Assembly: GCA_031255315.1 (NCBI GenBank)
Contig: JAIRSS010000105.1
Span: 1 to 45,805 of the forward strand
Length of the DNA stretch: 45,805 nucleotides
Direction: 5' to 3'
From: Spirochaetaceae bacterium
GTDB lineage: Bacteria > Spirochaetota > Spirochaetia > Treponematales > Breznakiellaceae
The notes under the pieces are model-generated. The model was not told the DNA's origin. It searched no databases and saw only the letters and a list, made by a program, of their open reading frames with translations. The first letter of the stretch is position 1. The number at the start of each line of letters is the position of its first letter. The position numbers and the translations under genes were made by a program. Below are positions 17,376 through 25,597 of this stretch, piece after piece.

Positions 17376-18279
17376 ACCCGTAACCCCAGCCGCCCCCGTT
17401 TTTTTTCTCAATTACCGCGATTAAATTCCCACTTTTATCAAAAACTCCCGCGCAATTCTGGGAACAGCCCTCCTCATCAGGGAAAAATCGCAGAGCCCCG
17501 CTCCTGAGAAAGGGGCCAAGGAGCTTCCCCTGGCGGAGGCCGGAAACCGCGCCGTCTTCCGCTTCCACGTGCGGGACGCCCAAAGCGGCGAATACATCCG
17601 ACGTAATGGGCCTGAGCCGTGATGGAACCGAACGGCCGTCCTCAGCCTCAGAAAGATGGAATCCCGCAATCCTGGTCCGGGTCAGCTCGGCGACATACCC
17701 CCGTGAACCCGCCGCCAGGGCTATATCCCGCGCCAAGGAACGGATGTACGTCCCCTTAGAACAGCGTACCCGGATACGGGCCAGAGGAGGCTCAAAAGAA
17801 AGGAGTTCCAGCGAATGAATCACCACGGGGCGTTCCCGCATTTCCACCGGCATCCCTGAGCGGACAAGCGCGTAGGCCCGCTTCCCATCCACATGAACCG
17901 CCGAATACGCGGGGGGCGCCTGGAGTATAGGCCCTGTAAACCGGGGGACTACCGCTTCCACGATTTCCCTGTCCGGGATCGGCGCTTCCGCAACCGGGAC
18001 CCCTTCGGGATCCAGGGTGTCGGTTTCCATCCCGAAACATATAGTCCCTTCGTACTCCTTGTCGCACCCGGAGAACCAGGGAGTAAGTTTCACCGCCCGG
18101 CCCGCCAGAACAAGGAGCAACCCGGAAGCGAACTTGTCAAGCGTTCCTGTATGCCCCACCTTACCGGTAGAAAAGGCTGTTTTTACGCTGTTCAAAGCCT
18201 GAAACGATGTAATCCCCGGTTTTTTATTCAATAAAATAAAACCGGAACCCCCGATTCCCGATGTCTCACCGGTCTTCAT
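17356..18279 (-). CDS. truB: tRNA pseudouridine(55) synthase
   Basis: Isomerises U55 in the T-loop of all tRNAs. Near the N-terminus are G-F-I-L-L-N-K-K-P-G-I-T-S and the catalytic G-H-x-G-T-L-D-K-F-A-S-G-L-L-L (Asp in T-L-D). Later motifs are K-E-Y-E-G-T-I-C-F-G, Q-x-P-P-A-Y-S-A-V, the R-x-x-C-S-K-G-T-Y-I-R-S-L-A-R-D stretch and a short PUA-like C-terminus. ATG 18279 (M-K-T-G-E-T) is favoured; longer starts overlap rbfA further. The 3' end overlaps ribF by 20 bp and the 5' end overlaps rbfA by 14 bp, so the three are tightly coupled. Confidence 0.94.
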   Translation of the reverse strand: MKTGETSGIGGSGFILLNKKPGITSFQALNSVKTAFSTGKVGHTGTLDKFASGLLLVLAGRAVKLTPWFSGCDKEYEGTICFGMETDTLDPEGVPVAEAPIPDREIVEAVVPRFTGPILQAPPAYSAVHVDGKRAYALVRSGMPVEMRERPVVIHSLELLSFEPPLARIRVRCSKGTYIRSLARDIALAAGSRGYVAELTRTRIAGFHLSEAEDGRSVPSRLRPITSDVFAALGVPHVEAEDGAVSGLRQGKLLGPFLRSGALRFFPDEEGCSQNCAGVFDKSGNLIAVIEKKNGGGWGYGYVYAGP

Positions 18280-18679
18280 GTCCGGATGCATGCTCCTGAT
18301 CGGCCGCGCCGTCATTACCCGCGGGTTCTTCATGACGGGATAAACCTTCAATCTTTTTTATAAGATCAAATCCCTCCCGCATTCCGGAATCCTCAAAAAA
18401 CCTGAGGCGGGGGGTTTGCCGCAGCCTGACATCTTTAGCGAGCTGCGCCTGAATAAAACCGGCGGCGTTTTGCAAGCCCGCGACTCCTTTAACAAGCCCT
18501 TGAGGGGTTTTAAAACTTGAAACATAAATATCGGCATAGGAGAGGTCCCGGGATACGCTGACCTTGGTAATCGAAAGAAACGTATCCACCCTGGGATCTT
18601 TAATCCGTCCTTCCACAATGAGGGAACCTATCTTTTCTTGAAAGAGGCGCCCTATCCGTTCTAATCTGTATTCGCTCAT
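18266..18679 (-). CDS. rbfA: 30S ribosome-binding factor A
   Basis: A 137-residue KH-fold maturation factor that binds the 30S neck and promotes 16S 5'-end processing. It starts M-S-E-Y-R-L-E-R-I-G, with the family phrases DPRV, V-S-V-S-R-D-L-S-Y-A-D-I-Y-V-S and the helix ending R-L-R-Q-T-P-R-L-R-F. The last ~25 residues are a polar acidic/His tail beyond the usual fold. ATG 18679 is preferred over the longer frame because the extra 19 residues lack family similarity. It sits between infB and truB. Confidence 0.92.
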   Translation of the reverse strand: MSEYRLERIGRLFQEKIGSLIVEGRIKDPRVDTFLSITKVSVSRDLSYADIYVSSFKTPQGLVKGVAGLQNAAGFIQAQLAKDVRLRQTPRLRFFEDSGMREGFDLIKKIEGLSRHEEPAGNDGAADQEHASGHEDR

Positions 18680-18754
18680 ATTTCCGGCCTTGCTGTTTGC
18701 ATTGCGCGGCACCGTCCGAAAAGCTGGGCCGCGCAAGGTCCCGCAGGAAGCTCC

Positions 18755-21535
18755 TTAGTTTAGTTTTCGCGCCACTTCGACAATCTCAAAGACTTCAAAT
18801 TGATCATCCACCCGGATGTCGTCAAAATCCTCAAGACCCATGCCGCATTCGTACCCCGCGGCTACTTCCCTGACATCATCCTTGAAACGTCTGAGGGAGG
18901 CGATCTTTCCCGTATGAACGACAATCCCTTCCCGGATGACGTTGACGCTGGCGCTCCGCTTAACCGTTCCCGAAAGAACATAACAACCGGCGATAGTTCC
19001 GGCTTTGGGTACCTTAAAGGTATTCCGAACCTCCGCTTGGGCGATAGTTTCTTCTTTGGTGTCCGGCGCAAGCATCCCTTCCATGGCCAGCTGTATCTCT
19101 TCTACCGCCTTGTAAATGACGTTGTACTTGCGTATGTCCACCTTCTCCTGCTCCGCCAGGAGCTTTGCCTTGGGAACGGGGCGCACGTTGAACCCAATGA
19201 TGATGGCGTTGGACGCGATAGCCAGGTCCACGTCTCCCTCATTGATGGCGCCGGGAAGGGCCTGAATGACATGAAGCCTGACTTCTTTGGTGGAAAGTTT
19301 TTCAAGGCTGGAACGGAGCGCTTCGGCGGAACCCTGGACATCGCTCTTGATGATGACCTTGAGTTCTTGAACAGTCCCTTCATTGATCGTATCCCTCAGA
19401 TTATCAAGGGTGATCTTCCTGACGTTCTTCGCGTCCTCAAACCGCTTGAGTTCTTGCCGCTTCGCGGAAACGCTTCGGGCGACTTTTTCATCATCCACTA
19501 CCTGAAGGGGTTCCCCGGCATTGGGACCGCCCTCAAAACCCAGAACTTCCACCGGCATGGCGGGAGTCGCCTCGGCGACCTTTTCGCCCTTGTCGTTAAA
19601 GAGGGCCCGAACCTTGCCGGGCCAAATCCCGGCCACGAAAGACTCGCCTATCCTGAGGGTGCCCCGTTCAACCAGGACGGTGGCGACGATACCCCGTCCG
19701 TGGTCTATCCGGGCTTCCAGAATCTTACCTTCGGCCTTAAAATCGTAATTGGCTTTAAGATCAAGAATTTCCGCTTCCAGAAGAATGGCGGTTATGAGTT
19801 TGTCTATATTCTCTTTTTTGAGGGCCGAAAGTTCCACGAACATCGTCTGCCCGCCCCATTCCTCGGGCATAAGCCCCAACTCGGAAAGCTGGCTCTTGAC
19901 CCGGTCAGGATTGGCGTCCGGCTTATCCATCTTGTTCACCGCCACAATGATGGGTACATCCGCTTCCTTGGCGTGGTTAACCGCCTCTATGGTCTGGGGC
20001 ATGACCCCGTCGTCGGCGGCGACCACCAGGACCACGATGTCCGTAACCTGGGCGCCCCGGGCGCGCATCCGGGTAAAAGCCTCATGGCCGGGGGTGTCCA
20101 GGAACGTGATCTTTCCATGCGGGGTGTCCACCATGTACGCCCCTATATGCTGGGTGATGCCGCCAAATTCCCCCGCCACGACATCGGAACTCCGTATGGC
20201 ATCCAGCAGTTTAGTCTTACCATGATCAACATGCCCCATCACGGTTACCACCGGCGGACGCGGGGACTTAGTGGCGTCGTTATCGGCTTCGGTTGCAATA
20301 ACCGTTTCATCATAGAGGCTGATGATCTTAACATCCGCCCCATATTCAGCGGCCAGCAGCGTGGCGGTATCCGCATCAATCTGCTGGTTTATCGTAACCA
20401 TCATCCCCATAGTCATCAACTTATGAATGAGATCCGATGCTTTAAGATTCATCTTCTTGGCCAATTCAGATATGGATACTACTTCCATAATGTCGATGGA
20501 CTTGGGAACCGGATTGGTCACATTGGCGATTTTTTTCTTCGCCTGGAGGAGTTTCTCCTCCATTTCCTGTTCCTTACGCTGATAGGCCGCCTTTTTCGGC
20601 TTGAAGGTCTTTTTTGCCGGACCTTTTCCATCAGCGGACGGAACTCCCACCGGAGAGGCGTTTCCCGGACCCCGGGGCATACCCGGCCTCGGTCCGGAAC
20701 GGAAGCCGCCGCCGGGGCCGGTACGGGGGCCGGAGAACCCGCCGCCGGGACCGGGACGGGGTCCCGCGCCTCCCCCTCCAAAACCGGTGCGGGGGCCGGA
20801 AAAGCCGCCGCCTGAACCGGTACGAGGTCCCGCGAAGCCGCCGGGCCGGCCGCCCCCGGGCATACCGCCGCCGAACCTGCCGCCGGGTCTTGGGGCCCCT
20901 GGCCGGGGGCTTCCTTGCCCGCTATAGAAACGCTGCCCCTGGCCGCCCCGGTTTCCCTGCCCTTCACCGCCGCCGGGCCGGTTGCCCCCGGGCCTGCTCC
21001 CTGGTCTGCCCGGCGTTCCGGCAGGGCGTTGAGAAAAGGAGGAACCGCTCCGATCTCCCCGGTTGGGACCGCCGTCTTCCCGCAGCGGACGAGGCCCTAC
21101 AAAGCGGCCCCCCACCTTCCCCGCCGCGCTGGTAGGACGCTGCACTACGGGAAGGGAAACCACCTGCAATTCACCCGAAGGACTTTTGGCAATAACGGGG
21201 GTTTCATCTTTCCGGACTTCAGAGGGAACGGCCTTATCAGACGCCGGAACGGGCGGTGGAACGCTTCCCGGTTCTTTAATGGGAACCGCTTCGGGGGGAG
21301 ACTCCCCTTCCGCGTTTCCGTGTTTAGCGGCGACGACGATCTTAGGCTGAGTCTTTTTTACCGGCTCCTGCGCTGGAACGGCGGATGCAGGCGCGGGTTT
21401 CTTTTTTACAACGATCACCTTTTTGACCGCGTTGGGGGAAGAAACCGCTTTTCCCCCCTGGGCCTCCCGATCGTATCTTTGCCGTTTAATGAGTTCTACT
21501 TTGGGTTTTTGAACGTTATCTAATTCCTCAGCCAT
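18755..21535 (-). CDS. infB: Translation initiation factor IF-2
   Basis: A 926-residue GTPase that places initiator tRNA on the 30S and joins the subunits. Residues ~1-330 are a low-complexity N-terminus: a Lys/Val/Pro part, then a ~150-residue Gly/Pro/Arg-rich block (~165-315) with repeats such as [11 protein letters not shown] short IF2-N helix ([16 protein letters not shown]) precedes the G domain: G-H-V-D-H-G-K-T (residues 434-441), D-T-P-G-H-E-A-F-T and N-K-M-D, followed by domains II, III and C2. It is 37 bp after nusA. The antisense strand is open over much of this gene because of codon bias. Confidence 0.97.
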   Translation of the reverse strand: MAEELDNVQKPKVELIKRQRYDREAQGGKAVSSPNAVKKVIVVKKKPAPASAVPAQEPVKKTQPKIVVAAKHGNAEGESPPEAVPIKEPGSVPPPVPASDKAVPSEVRKDETPVIAKSPSGELQVVSLPVVQRPTSAAGKVGGRFVGPRPLREDGGPNRGDRSGSSFSQRPAGTPGRPGSRPGGNRPGGGEGQGNRGGQGQRFYSGQGSPRPGAPRPGGRFGGGMPGGGRPGGFAGPRTGSGGGFSGPRTGFGGGGAGPRPGPGGGFSGPRTGPGGGFRSGPRPGMPRGPGNASPVGVPSADGKGPAKKTFKPKKAAYQRKEQEMEEKLLQAKKKIANVTNPVPKSIDIMEVVSISELAKKMNLKASDLIHKLMTMGMMVTINQQIDADTATLLAAEYGADVKIISLYDETVIATEADNDATKSPRPPVVTVMGHVDHGKTKLLDAIRSSDVVAGEFGGITQHIGAYMVDTPHGKITFLDTPGHEAFTRMRARGAQVTDIVVLVVAADDGVMPQTIEAVNHAKEADVPIIVAVNKMDKPDANPDRVKSQLSELGLMPEEWGGQTMFVELSALKKENIDKLITAILLEAEILDLKANYDFKAEGKILEARIDHGRGIVATVLVERGTLRIGESFVAGIWPGKVRALFNDKGEKVAEATPAMPVEVLGFEGGPNAGEPLQVVDDEKVARSVSAKRQELKRFEDAKNVRKITLDNLRDTINEGTVQELKVIIKSDVQGSAEALRSSLEKLSTKEVRLHVIQALPGAINEGDVDLAIASNAIIIGFNVRPVPKAKLLAEQEKVDIRKYNVIYKAVEEIQLAMEGMLAPDTKEETIAQAEVRNTFKVPKAGTIAGCYVLSGTVKRSASVNVIREGIVVHTGKIASLRRFKDDVREVAAGYECGMGLEDFDDIRVDDQFEVFEIVEVARKLN
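20610..21060 (-). repeat. Gly/Pro/Arg-rich repeat block within infB
   Basis: Irregular ~30-bp repeats coding variants of G-P-R-T/P-G-x-G-G-G-F-S. They are all in frame inside the IF-2 N-terminal extension and are likely to vary in copy number between strains. Confidence 0.7.
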
Positions 21536-21572
21536 GATCCACCTTTAAATACTTCGATTTTCTCGCAAGTCT

Positions 21573-23066
21573 TTATTCTTCCTCATATTCAAAACTAAGT
21601 CCAACTCCGCAGTTAGGACAATTTGTCATCGAAGGGTTAATCTTTGCGCCGCAATCGGGGCATTCATATTCTTCAACTTCATCGCTTTCCTCAACCGCCG
21701 CTTCGCCGGCTTCCTCACCGCCCTCCGGCGCTTCCCCTTCGGCGGACTCTTCTTCATCTTCCTCTTCTTCTACGATTTCTACGTACTCTTCAATGAGTTT
21801 ACGCAGGACATCCAACTGCTCCGCCGTAACTCCCGTGAGGCTGGAAACGGCATCGTCTTGAAGATCCAGGAAATCCTCAATAAAGTCAACGCCGTTTTCC
21901 CGCAACGCCGCGGCCGTTTCCGTATCCACTCCGGGAAGCTCGGAAATGCGGGAAATTTCTTCCTCGTATTCCTCGGCGTCTCCGAATAGTTCCGAAACCG
22001 CGCGCCGGGATTCGCTGGCAATATCCATTTCCGCAAACTGGATGTCGGTTTTGACGTCAATATTCCAGTCCGCAAGACGGTTCGCCAGTCTGACGTTAAG
22101 CCCCTGCTTTCCAATGGCAAGGGAAAGCTGGGACTCAGCCACCACCGCCAACGCCTGATGCTTGGCTTCATCCAAAATAATCACATCCCTGACTTCCGCC
22201 GGAGAGAGGGCGTTCTTGATAAATTTCCGGGGGTCTGGATCATATTTGAGAATATCAATTTTTTCTCCTTCCATTTCCCGTATGACCGCTTGGATGCGTA
22301 CTCCCTTGAGACCCACACAGGCCCCCACAGGGTCAACATCATCCCGGTTTGAATAAACCGCCAGTTTGGTACGGTATCCGGGCTCCCGGACTATTTTGTG
22401 GATCTCCACGATTTTATCGTAGATTTCCGGAACTTCAAGCTCAAAAACAGCCCGGACAAATTCCGGATGAGACCGGGAAAGAACGATCTGAAGTCCTGAA
22501 GGGATCCTATTCACTTCTTTTATCAGAGCTTTGATTCTATCGTTAACATGATAGCTTTCCCGGGGGGACTGAAATTTCTTGGGGAGTATCCCCTCCAGCT
22601 TCCCCAGGTCCACATAAATGTTCCCGTTCCGCTCCCGCTGGTAATACCCAATGATAATCTCCCCAACCTTATCGCGGTATTCCGAATGGAGGCTGTCCTT
22701 CTGTATCTCCCTAATAGACTGCTGGGCGGTCTGTTTGGCGCTTTGTACCGAAATCCGGTCGAATTCCTTTGGATTTATCTCAATAAGAAGGTCATCCCCC
22801 ATTTCGGCGTCAGGGTTAAGTTCCCTCGCCTCCTCAAGGTCTATCTCCGCCACCGGATCGTAAACCCCGTCCACGATCTTTTTTTGCGCATAGATCGAAA
22901 CTTCCCGGTTATTCTCGCTAAACCGGACTATAGCGTTGTCCGCGCTTCCATACCGGCGTTTATACGCCGCCAAGAGGGTGTTTTCTATGGTCCGCAGAAT
23001 CAGGTCTTCCGAAATACCCCGATCCTGAATCAACTGGCTAATTGCCTCCGACATATCTGTAGCCAC
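21573..23066 (-). CDS. nusA: Transcription termination/antitermination factor NusA with C-terminal zinc ribbon
   Basis: A 497-residue NusA that binds RNA polymerase and modulates pausing, termination and antitermination. Order: N-terminal RNAP-binding domain (~1-125), S1 domain (~130-200, G-N-I-Y-V-D-L-G-K-L-E-G-I-L-P), KH1 (V-D-P-V-G-A-C-V-G-L-K-G-V-R-I-Q) and KH2 (A-I-G-K-Q-G-L-N-V-R-L-A), then helix-hairpin-helix-like repeats (~375-435). A very acidic linker (EEEEDEEES...) leads to a C-terminal zinc ribbon with C469-x2-C472 and C483-x2-C486. The ribbon is an unusual addition. It is second gene after rimP, whose leader holds a terminator-like hairpin that NusA could act on. Confidence 0.96.
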   Translation of the reverse strand: MATDMSEAISQLIQDRGISEDLILRTIENTLLAAYKRRYGSADNAIVRFSENNREVSIYAQKKIVDGVYDPVAEIDLEEARELNPDAEMGDDLLIEINPKEFDRISVQSAKQTAQQSIREIQKDSLHSEYRDKVGEIIIGYYQRERNGNIYVDLGKLEGILPKKFQSPRESYHVNDRIKALIKEVNRIPSGLQIVLSRSHPEFVRAVFELEVPEIYDKIVEIHKIVREPGYRTKLAVYSNRDDVDPVGACVGLKGVRIQAVIREMEGEKIDILKYDPDPRKFIKNALSPAEVRDVIILDEAKHQALAVVAESQLSLAIGKQGLNVRLANRLADWNIDVKTDIQFAEMDIASESRRAVSELFGDAEEYEEEISRISELPGVDTETAAALRENGVDFIEDFLDLQDDAVSSLTGVTAEQLDVLRKLIEEYVEIVEEEEDEEESAEGEAPEGGEEAGEAAVEESDEVEEYECPDCGAKINPSMTNCPNCGVGLSFEYEEE

Positions 23067-23092
23067 GAGAATAAACCTCCTGTAAGCTTTTA

Positions 23093-23620
23093 TTATGTTT
23101 CCGGCGTACCATCTTCCTGCCTTTGTCCATTTTTTCCGGATAGAACCGGCCGGCCGCCGCTTTCCGGGAACGCGCCATCCTCTAACCGCGCTTTCGTTAT
23201 AATCCCATAAGATAACGAGATTAGACCATCTTTTCCGTTCAGGGTTATCCCTTCAGAATCCGCGGCCAAAAGAACGCCCCCCGTCCAATCGGAAATATCA
23301 GTCCGGTAACACCGGATCCCCCGGCCCAGGTAGAACCGGAATTCCGCCCCGTCCTTGATAAGACGGTTTATCCCGGGAGAAGAGACCTCCAGGTACAGAT
23401 CCTTCCCTGAAAAAGCCAGTTCCAACCGGGGAATAACGGCCCGATGGATCCGGGAACAATCATCGGTTCCCACAGGGCTCCCCTTATCCACCGTCACCCG
23501 AACCTGTACGCTCCCCCGATGCTGGGATACGCTTACTTCTATCAGGGTCATCCCTAATCCCCTGACAACCGTTTCCAGAGAATTAAATACCGGCTCCGCC
23601 TCCTGTGGGGTATACCGCAT
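23093..23620 (-). CDS. rimP: Ribosome maturation factor RimP
   Basis: Assembly factor for the 30S subunit, with an N-terminal alpha/beta domain and a C-terminal SH3-like domain. Residues ~20-100 show the typical G-M-x-L-I-E-V-S-V, V-R-V-T-V-D-K, D-D-C-S-R-I-H-R and L-Y-L-E-V-S-S-P-G-I-N-R-L. It has 175 residues; the last ~25 are a Gly/Arg/Gln-rich tail. It is the first gene of the rimP-nusA-infB run, 75 bp downstream of the -10 box, with SD GGCGGAG. Same order as E. coli rimP-nusA-infB. Confidence 0.93.
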   Translation of the reverse strand: MRYTPQEAEPVFNSLETVVRGLGMTLIEVSVSQHRGSVQVRVTVDKGSPVGTDDCSRIHRAVIPRLELAFSGKDLYLEVSSPGINRLIKDGAEFRFYLGRGIRCYRTDISDWTGGVLLAADSEGITLNGKDGLISLSYGIITKARLEDGAFPESGGRPVLSGKNGQRQEDGTPET

Positions 23621-23641
23621 TACTCCGCCTTTTCATTATAA

Positions 23642-23669
23642 AAAAAGGGCCGTTCGACCGACCCTTTTT
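23642..23669 (-). terminator. Terminator-like hairpin in the rimP leader (candidate attenuator)
   Basis: AAAAAGGG...CCCTTTTT stem with two inner mismatches. In the transcribed minus direction it ends in a run of seven T at 23646-23640. It lies between the operon promoter and the rimP start, about 20 nt before the SD. Confidence 0.65.
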
Positions 23670-23694
23670 AACTGAATCTCCGATTATTTACCTT

Positions 23695-23723
23695 ACTATA
23701 GCCGCATCAGATAATCTTGTCAA
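23695..23723 (-). promoter_or_regulatory. Promoter of the rimP-nusA-infB operon
   Basis: A perfect -35 TTGACA (23723-23718) and TATAGT (23700-23695) with a 17-bp spacer, the best sigma70-type promoter in the window. It gives a ~70-nt leader containing the hairpin at 23642-23669. Confidence 0.8.
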
Positions 23724-23746
23724 TATAACGTAAAGCGCGGTATAAT
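23717..23746 (+). promoter_or_regulatory. Divergent promoter for the metal ABC transporter
   Basis: TTGTCA (23717-23722), an 18-bp spacer, and a perfect TATAAT (23741-23746). Its -35 shares five bases with the -35 of the opposite rimP promoter, so RNA polymerase can occupy only one at a time. Transcription would start near 23753. Confidence 0.65.
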
Positions 23747-23756
23747 AGAGGAGTCT

Positions 23757-23957
23757 ATGAGCATCCTGCGCCGTCTTCGCGCGTTCCGGGCCGTGGTCCT
23801 GGGCGTTGTGGTTTTTCGCAACTCTTCGGGTATACGTTCTTCCATAGTAATGGTCCGGTTACAGGGATTACCCTCAAAGCCCGTTTTAACGCCTGATTTG
23901 GTTCCGAAGGATATACCGGCCATGATTACGACGCGGCCGCTTGTTGTCCATAGTTGA
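23757..23957 (+). CDS. Possible 66-residue small protein in the znuC leader
   Basis: ATG 23757 is preceded by GAGGAG, but lies only ~4 nt from the predicted transcription start, so the ribosome site would be at the very end of the RNA or missing. The product has a basic start (MSILRRLRAF), one hydrophobic stretch (AVVLGVVVF) and no family I recognise. It may be a leader peptide, a small membrane protein, or chance. Confidence 0.35.
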   Translation: MSILRRLRAFRAVVLGVVVFRNSSGIRSSIVMVRLQGLPSKPVLTPDLVPKDIPAMITTRPLVVHS

Positions 23958-23968
23958 GGAGGATTTTT

Positions 23969-24058
23969 GTGAAGCCAACGACAAAAAGTATACCAGCGGA
24001 TCCGGCGGACTGCTGCTCAGACGGCGCCGCCGGCGTGGAACGCGGCGGGCGCTTATGA
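23969..24058 (+). CDS. Possible 29-residue Cys-containing peptide coupled to znuC
   Basis: A GTG start with GAGGAGG at good spacing. It codes a peptide with an adjacent Cys pair (PADCCSDG), and its TGA overlaps the znuC ATG (ATGA). The strong ribosome site and coupling suggest it is translated, possibly to deliver ribosomes to znuC. A metal-sensing role for the Cys pair is speculation. Confidence 0.35.
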   Translation: MKPTTKSIPADPADCCSDGAAGVERGGRL

Positions 24059-24762
24059 CCATCCTCACCTGCCGGAATGTTTCATTCGCCTACGAGGGCG
24101 ATACCGTCCTCAGAGACGTTAATTTCACGGTGGAAGCCGGGGACTATCTCTGGATCCTTGGGGAAAACGGTTCCGGGAAAAGCACCCTTATCCGGGGGAT
24201 TTTGGGATTGAAAAAGCCCGACGCCGGGACGATAACTTTTGGGGGCGCTCTTACCGCCAGGGAGATCGGGTATCTCCCCCAGCAAATGGCGGCCCGCCAG
24301 GATTTTCCCGCCGGGGTCTACGAGGTGGTCCTTTCGGGGAGGCTGGGGAAGCGGGCGTTCCATCCCTTTTACACCCGGCGGGACAAACAGGCGGCGGAGG
24401 AAAACCTGGCCCGCCTGGGAATAGGGGAACTGCGGAACCGGTGCTACCGGGAACTCTCCGGCGGGCAGCAACGGCGGGTGCTTCTGGCCCGTTCCCTCTG
24501 CGCGGGTTCCCGGCTCCTCATCCTGGATGAACCCGCGGCGGGTCTCGATCCTCTGGTTACTCCCGAACTCTACCGCCTCATTGAGCGGATAAACCGGGAA
24601 GCCGGGATCGCCGTCATCATGGTTTCCCACGATATGCAGGGCGCTATGCGGTACGCCTCCCGGATACTGCATCTGAAAAACGAACAGCGCTTCTTCGGGA
24701 AACCGGAAGATTATAAAAAATCCGACGCTGGTAAAAATTTTTTGGGGGATCTGAATGATTGA
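24055..24762 (+). CDS. znuC: Zinc/manganese-type ABC transporter, ATP-binding protein
   Basis: A 235-residue ABC ATPase of the ZnuC/MntA class, energising uptake of Zn2+ or Mn2+ through the permease encoded next. Motifs in order: Walker A G-E-N-G-S-G-K-S-T (residues ~37-45), Q-loop L-P-Q-Q, signature L-S-G-G-Q-Q-R-R, Walker B L-L-I-L-D-E-P-A-A-G-L-D and the H-loop in VSHD. ATG 24055 starts M-T-I-L-T-C-R-N-V, where ABC homology begins; the longer in-frame start adds an arginine-rich stretch without homology. Its end overlaps znuB by 8 bp. The metal cannot be told from sequence. Confidence 0.9.
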   Translation: MTILTCRNVSFAYEGDTVLRDVNFTVEAGDYLWILGENGSGKSTLIRGILGLKKPDAGTITFGGALTAREIGYLPQQMAARQDFPAGVYEVVLSGRLGKRAFHPFYTRRDKQAAEENLARLGIGELRNRCYRELSGGQQRRVLLARSLCAGSRLLILDEPAAGLDPLVTPELYRLIERINREAGIAVIMVSHDMQGAMRYASRILHLKNEQRFFGKPEDYKKSDAGKNFLGDLND

Positions 24763-25597
24763 ATTACTTCTGGAAATGTTTTCTTATACGTTCCTGGTCC
24801 GGGCGGTGGTTGTCGGATTTTTGGTGTCCCTCTGCGCCAGCCTTCTCGGAGTCAGCCTGGTCCTGAAACGCTATTCCATGATTGGCGACGGACTTTCCCA
24901 TGTGGGATTCGGAACCCTGGCCATCGCCACGGCTGTGAACGCCGCTCCCCTTACGATCTCTATTCCGGTGGTGGTGGCCGCGGCCTTCTTCCTCCTCAGA
25001 CTGAGCGAGAACCACAAGATCCGGGGGGACGCCGCCATCGCCATGATCTCCTCCGGGGCCCTGGCTGTCGGCGTCGTGGTGATCTCCGTCACTACCGGGA
25101 TGAACACCGATGTATGCAACTACCTTTTTGGCAGCATCCTGGCCATGAGCAAAAACGATGTTACCTTGAGCGTTATTCTGTCCGTAACGGTGTTGGCCCT
25201 CTTCGTCCTCTGTTACAACCGGATTTTCGCGGTTACCTTTGACGAAGGCTTCGCCAAAGCAACGGGTACAAAAACCGGACTCTACACCATGCTTATTGCC
25301 TTCCTCACCGCCGTTACTATAGTTTTAGGAATGAGGATGATGGGGGCCATGCTCATATCAAGCATCATCATCTTTCCAGCCCTCACCTCCATGCGCGTCT
25401 GCAAACGGTTCAAAACAGTAACCGTAAGTTCCGCCTTGGTTTCGGTGAGCTGTTTTTTTATCGGCGTGGTGATCTCCTATGTCTATACCGCGCCAACCGG
25501 GGCCAGCGTGGTGCTTTGCAATATCCTGGCGTTCTTTATCTTTTGGGGCATAGCCTTAATTAAAAGGAGTAAACGAAATGAATACGTACAGAACTAA
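24755..25597 (+). CDS. znuB: Zinc/manganese-type ABC transporter, permease
   Basis: A 280-residue ABC-3 family permease with about eight hydrophobic segments, starting M-I-E-L-L-L-E-M-F-S-Y-T-F-L-V-R-A. It has the family phrases G-D-G-L-S-H-V-G-F-G, D-V-C-N-Y-L-F-G-S-I-L, T-F-D-E-G-F-A-K-A-T-G and M-R-M-M-G-A-M-L-I-S-S. It forms the membrane channel for the ATPase encoded just upstream (8-bp overlap). It overlaps the following lipoprotein start by 20 bp, so all three are one unit. No ZnuA-type binding protein gene is present next to them. Confidence 0.9.
   Translation: MIELLLEMFSYTFLVRAVVVGFLVSLCASLLGVSLVLKRYSMIGDGLSHVGFGTLAIATAVNAAPLTISIPVVVAAAFFLLRLSENHKIRGDAAIAMISSGALAVGVVVISVTTGMNTDVCNYLFGSILAMSKNDVTLSVILSVTVLALFVLCYNRIFAVTFDEGFAKATGTKTGLYTMLIAFLTAVTIVLGMRMMGAMLISSIIIFPALTSMRVCKRFKTVTVSSALVSVSCFFIGVVISYVYTAPTGASVVLCNILAFFIFWGIALIKRSKRNEYVQN

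Noticed and set aside
18800..20815. 671-codon open frame antisense to infB
   Set aside because: It is a codon-bias shadow of the well-supported IF-2 gene and its product has no recognisable domains.
20610..21060. CRISPR-like repetitive DNA
   Set aside because: The repeats are irregular, G/C-only and in frame inside infB; no spacers or cas genes are present in the window.
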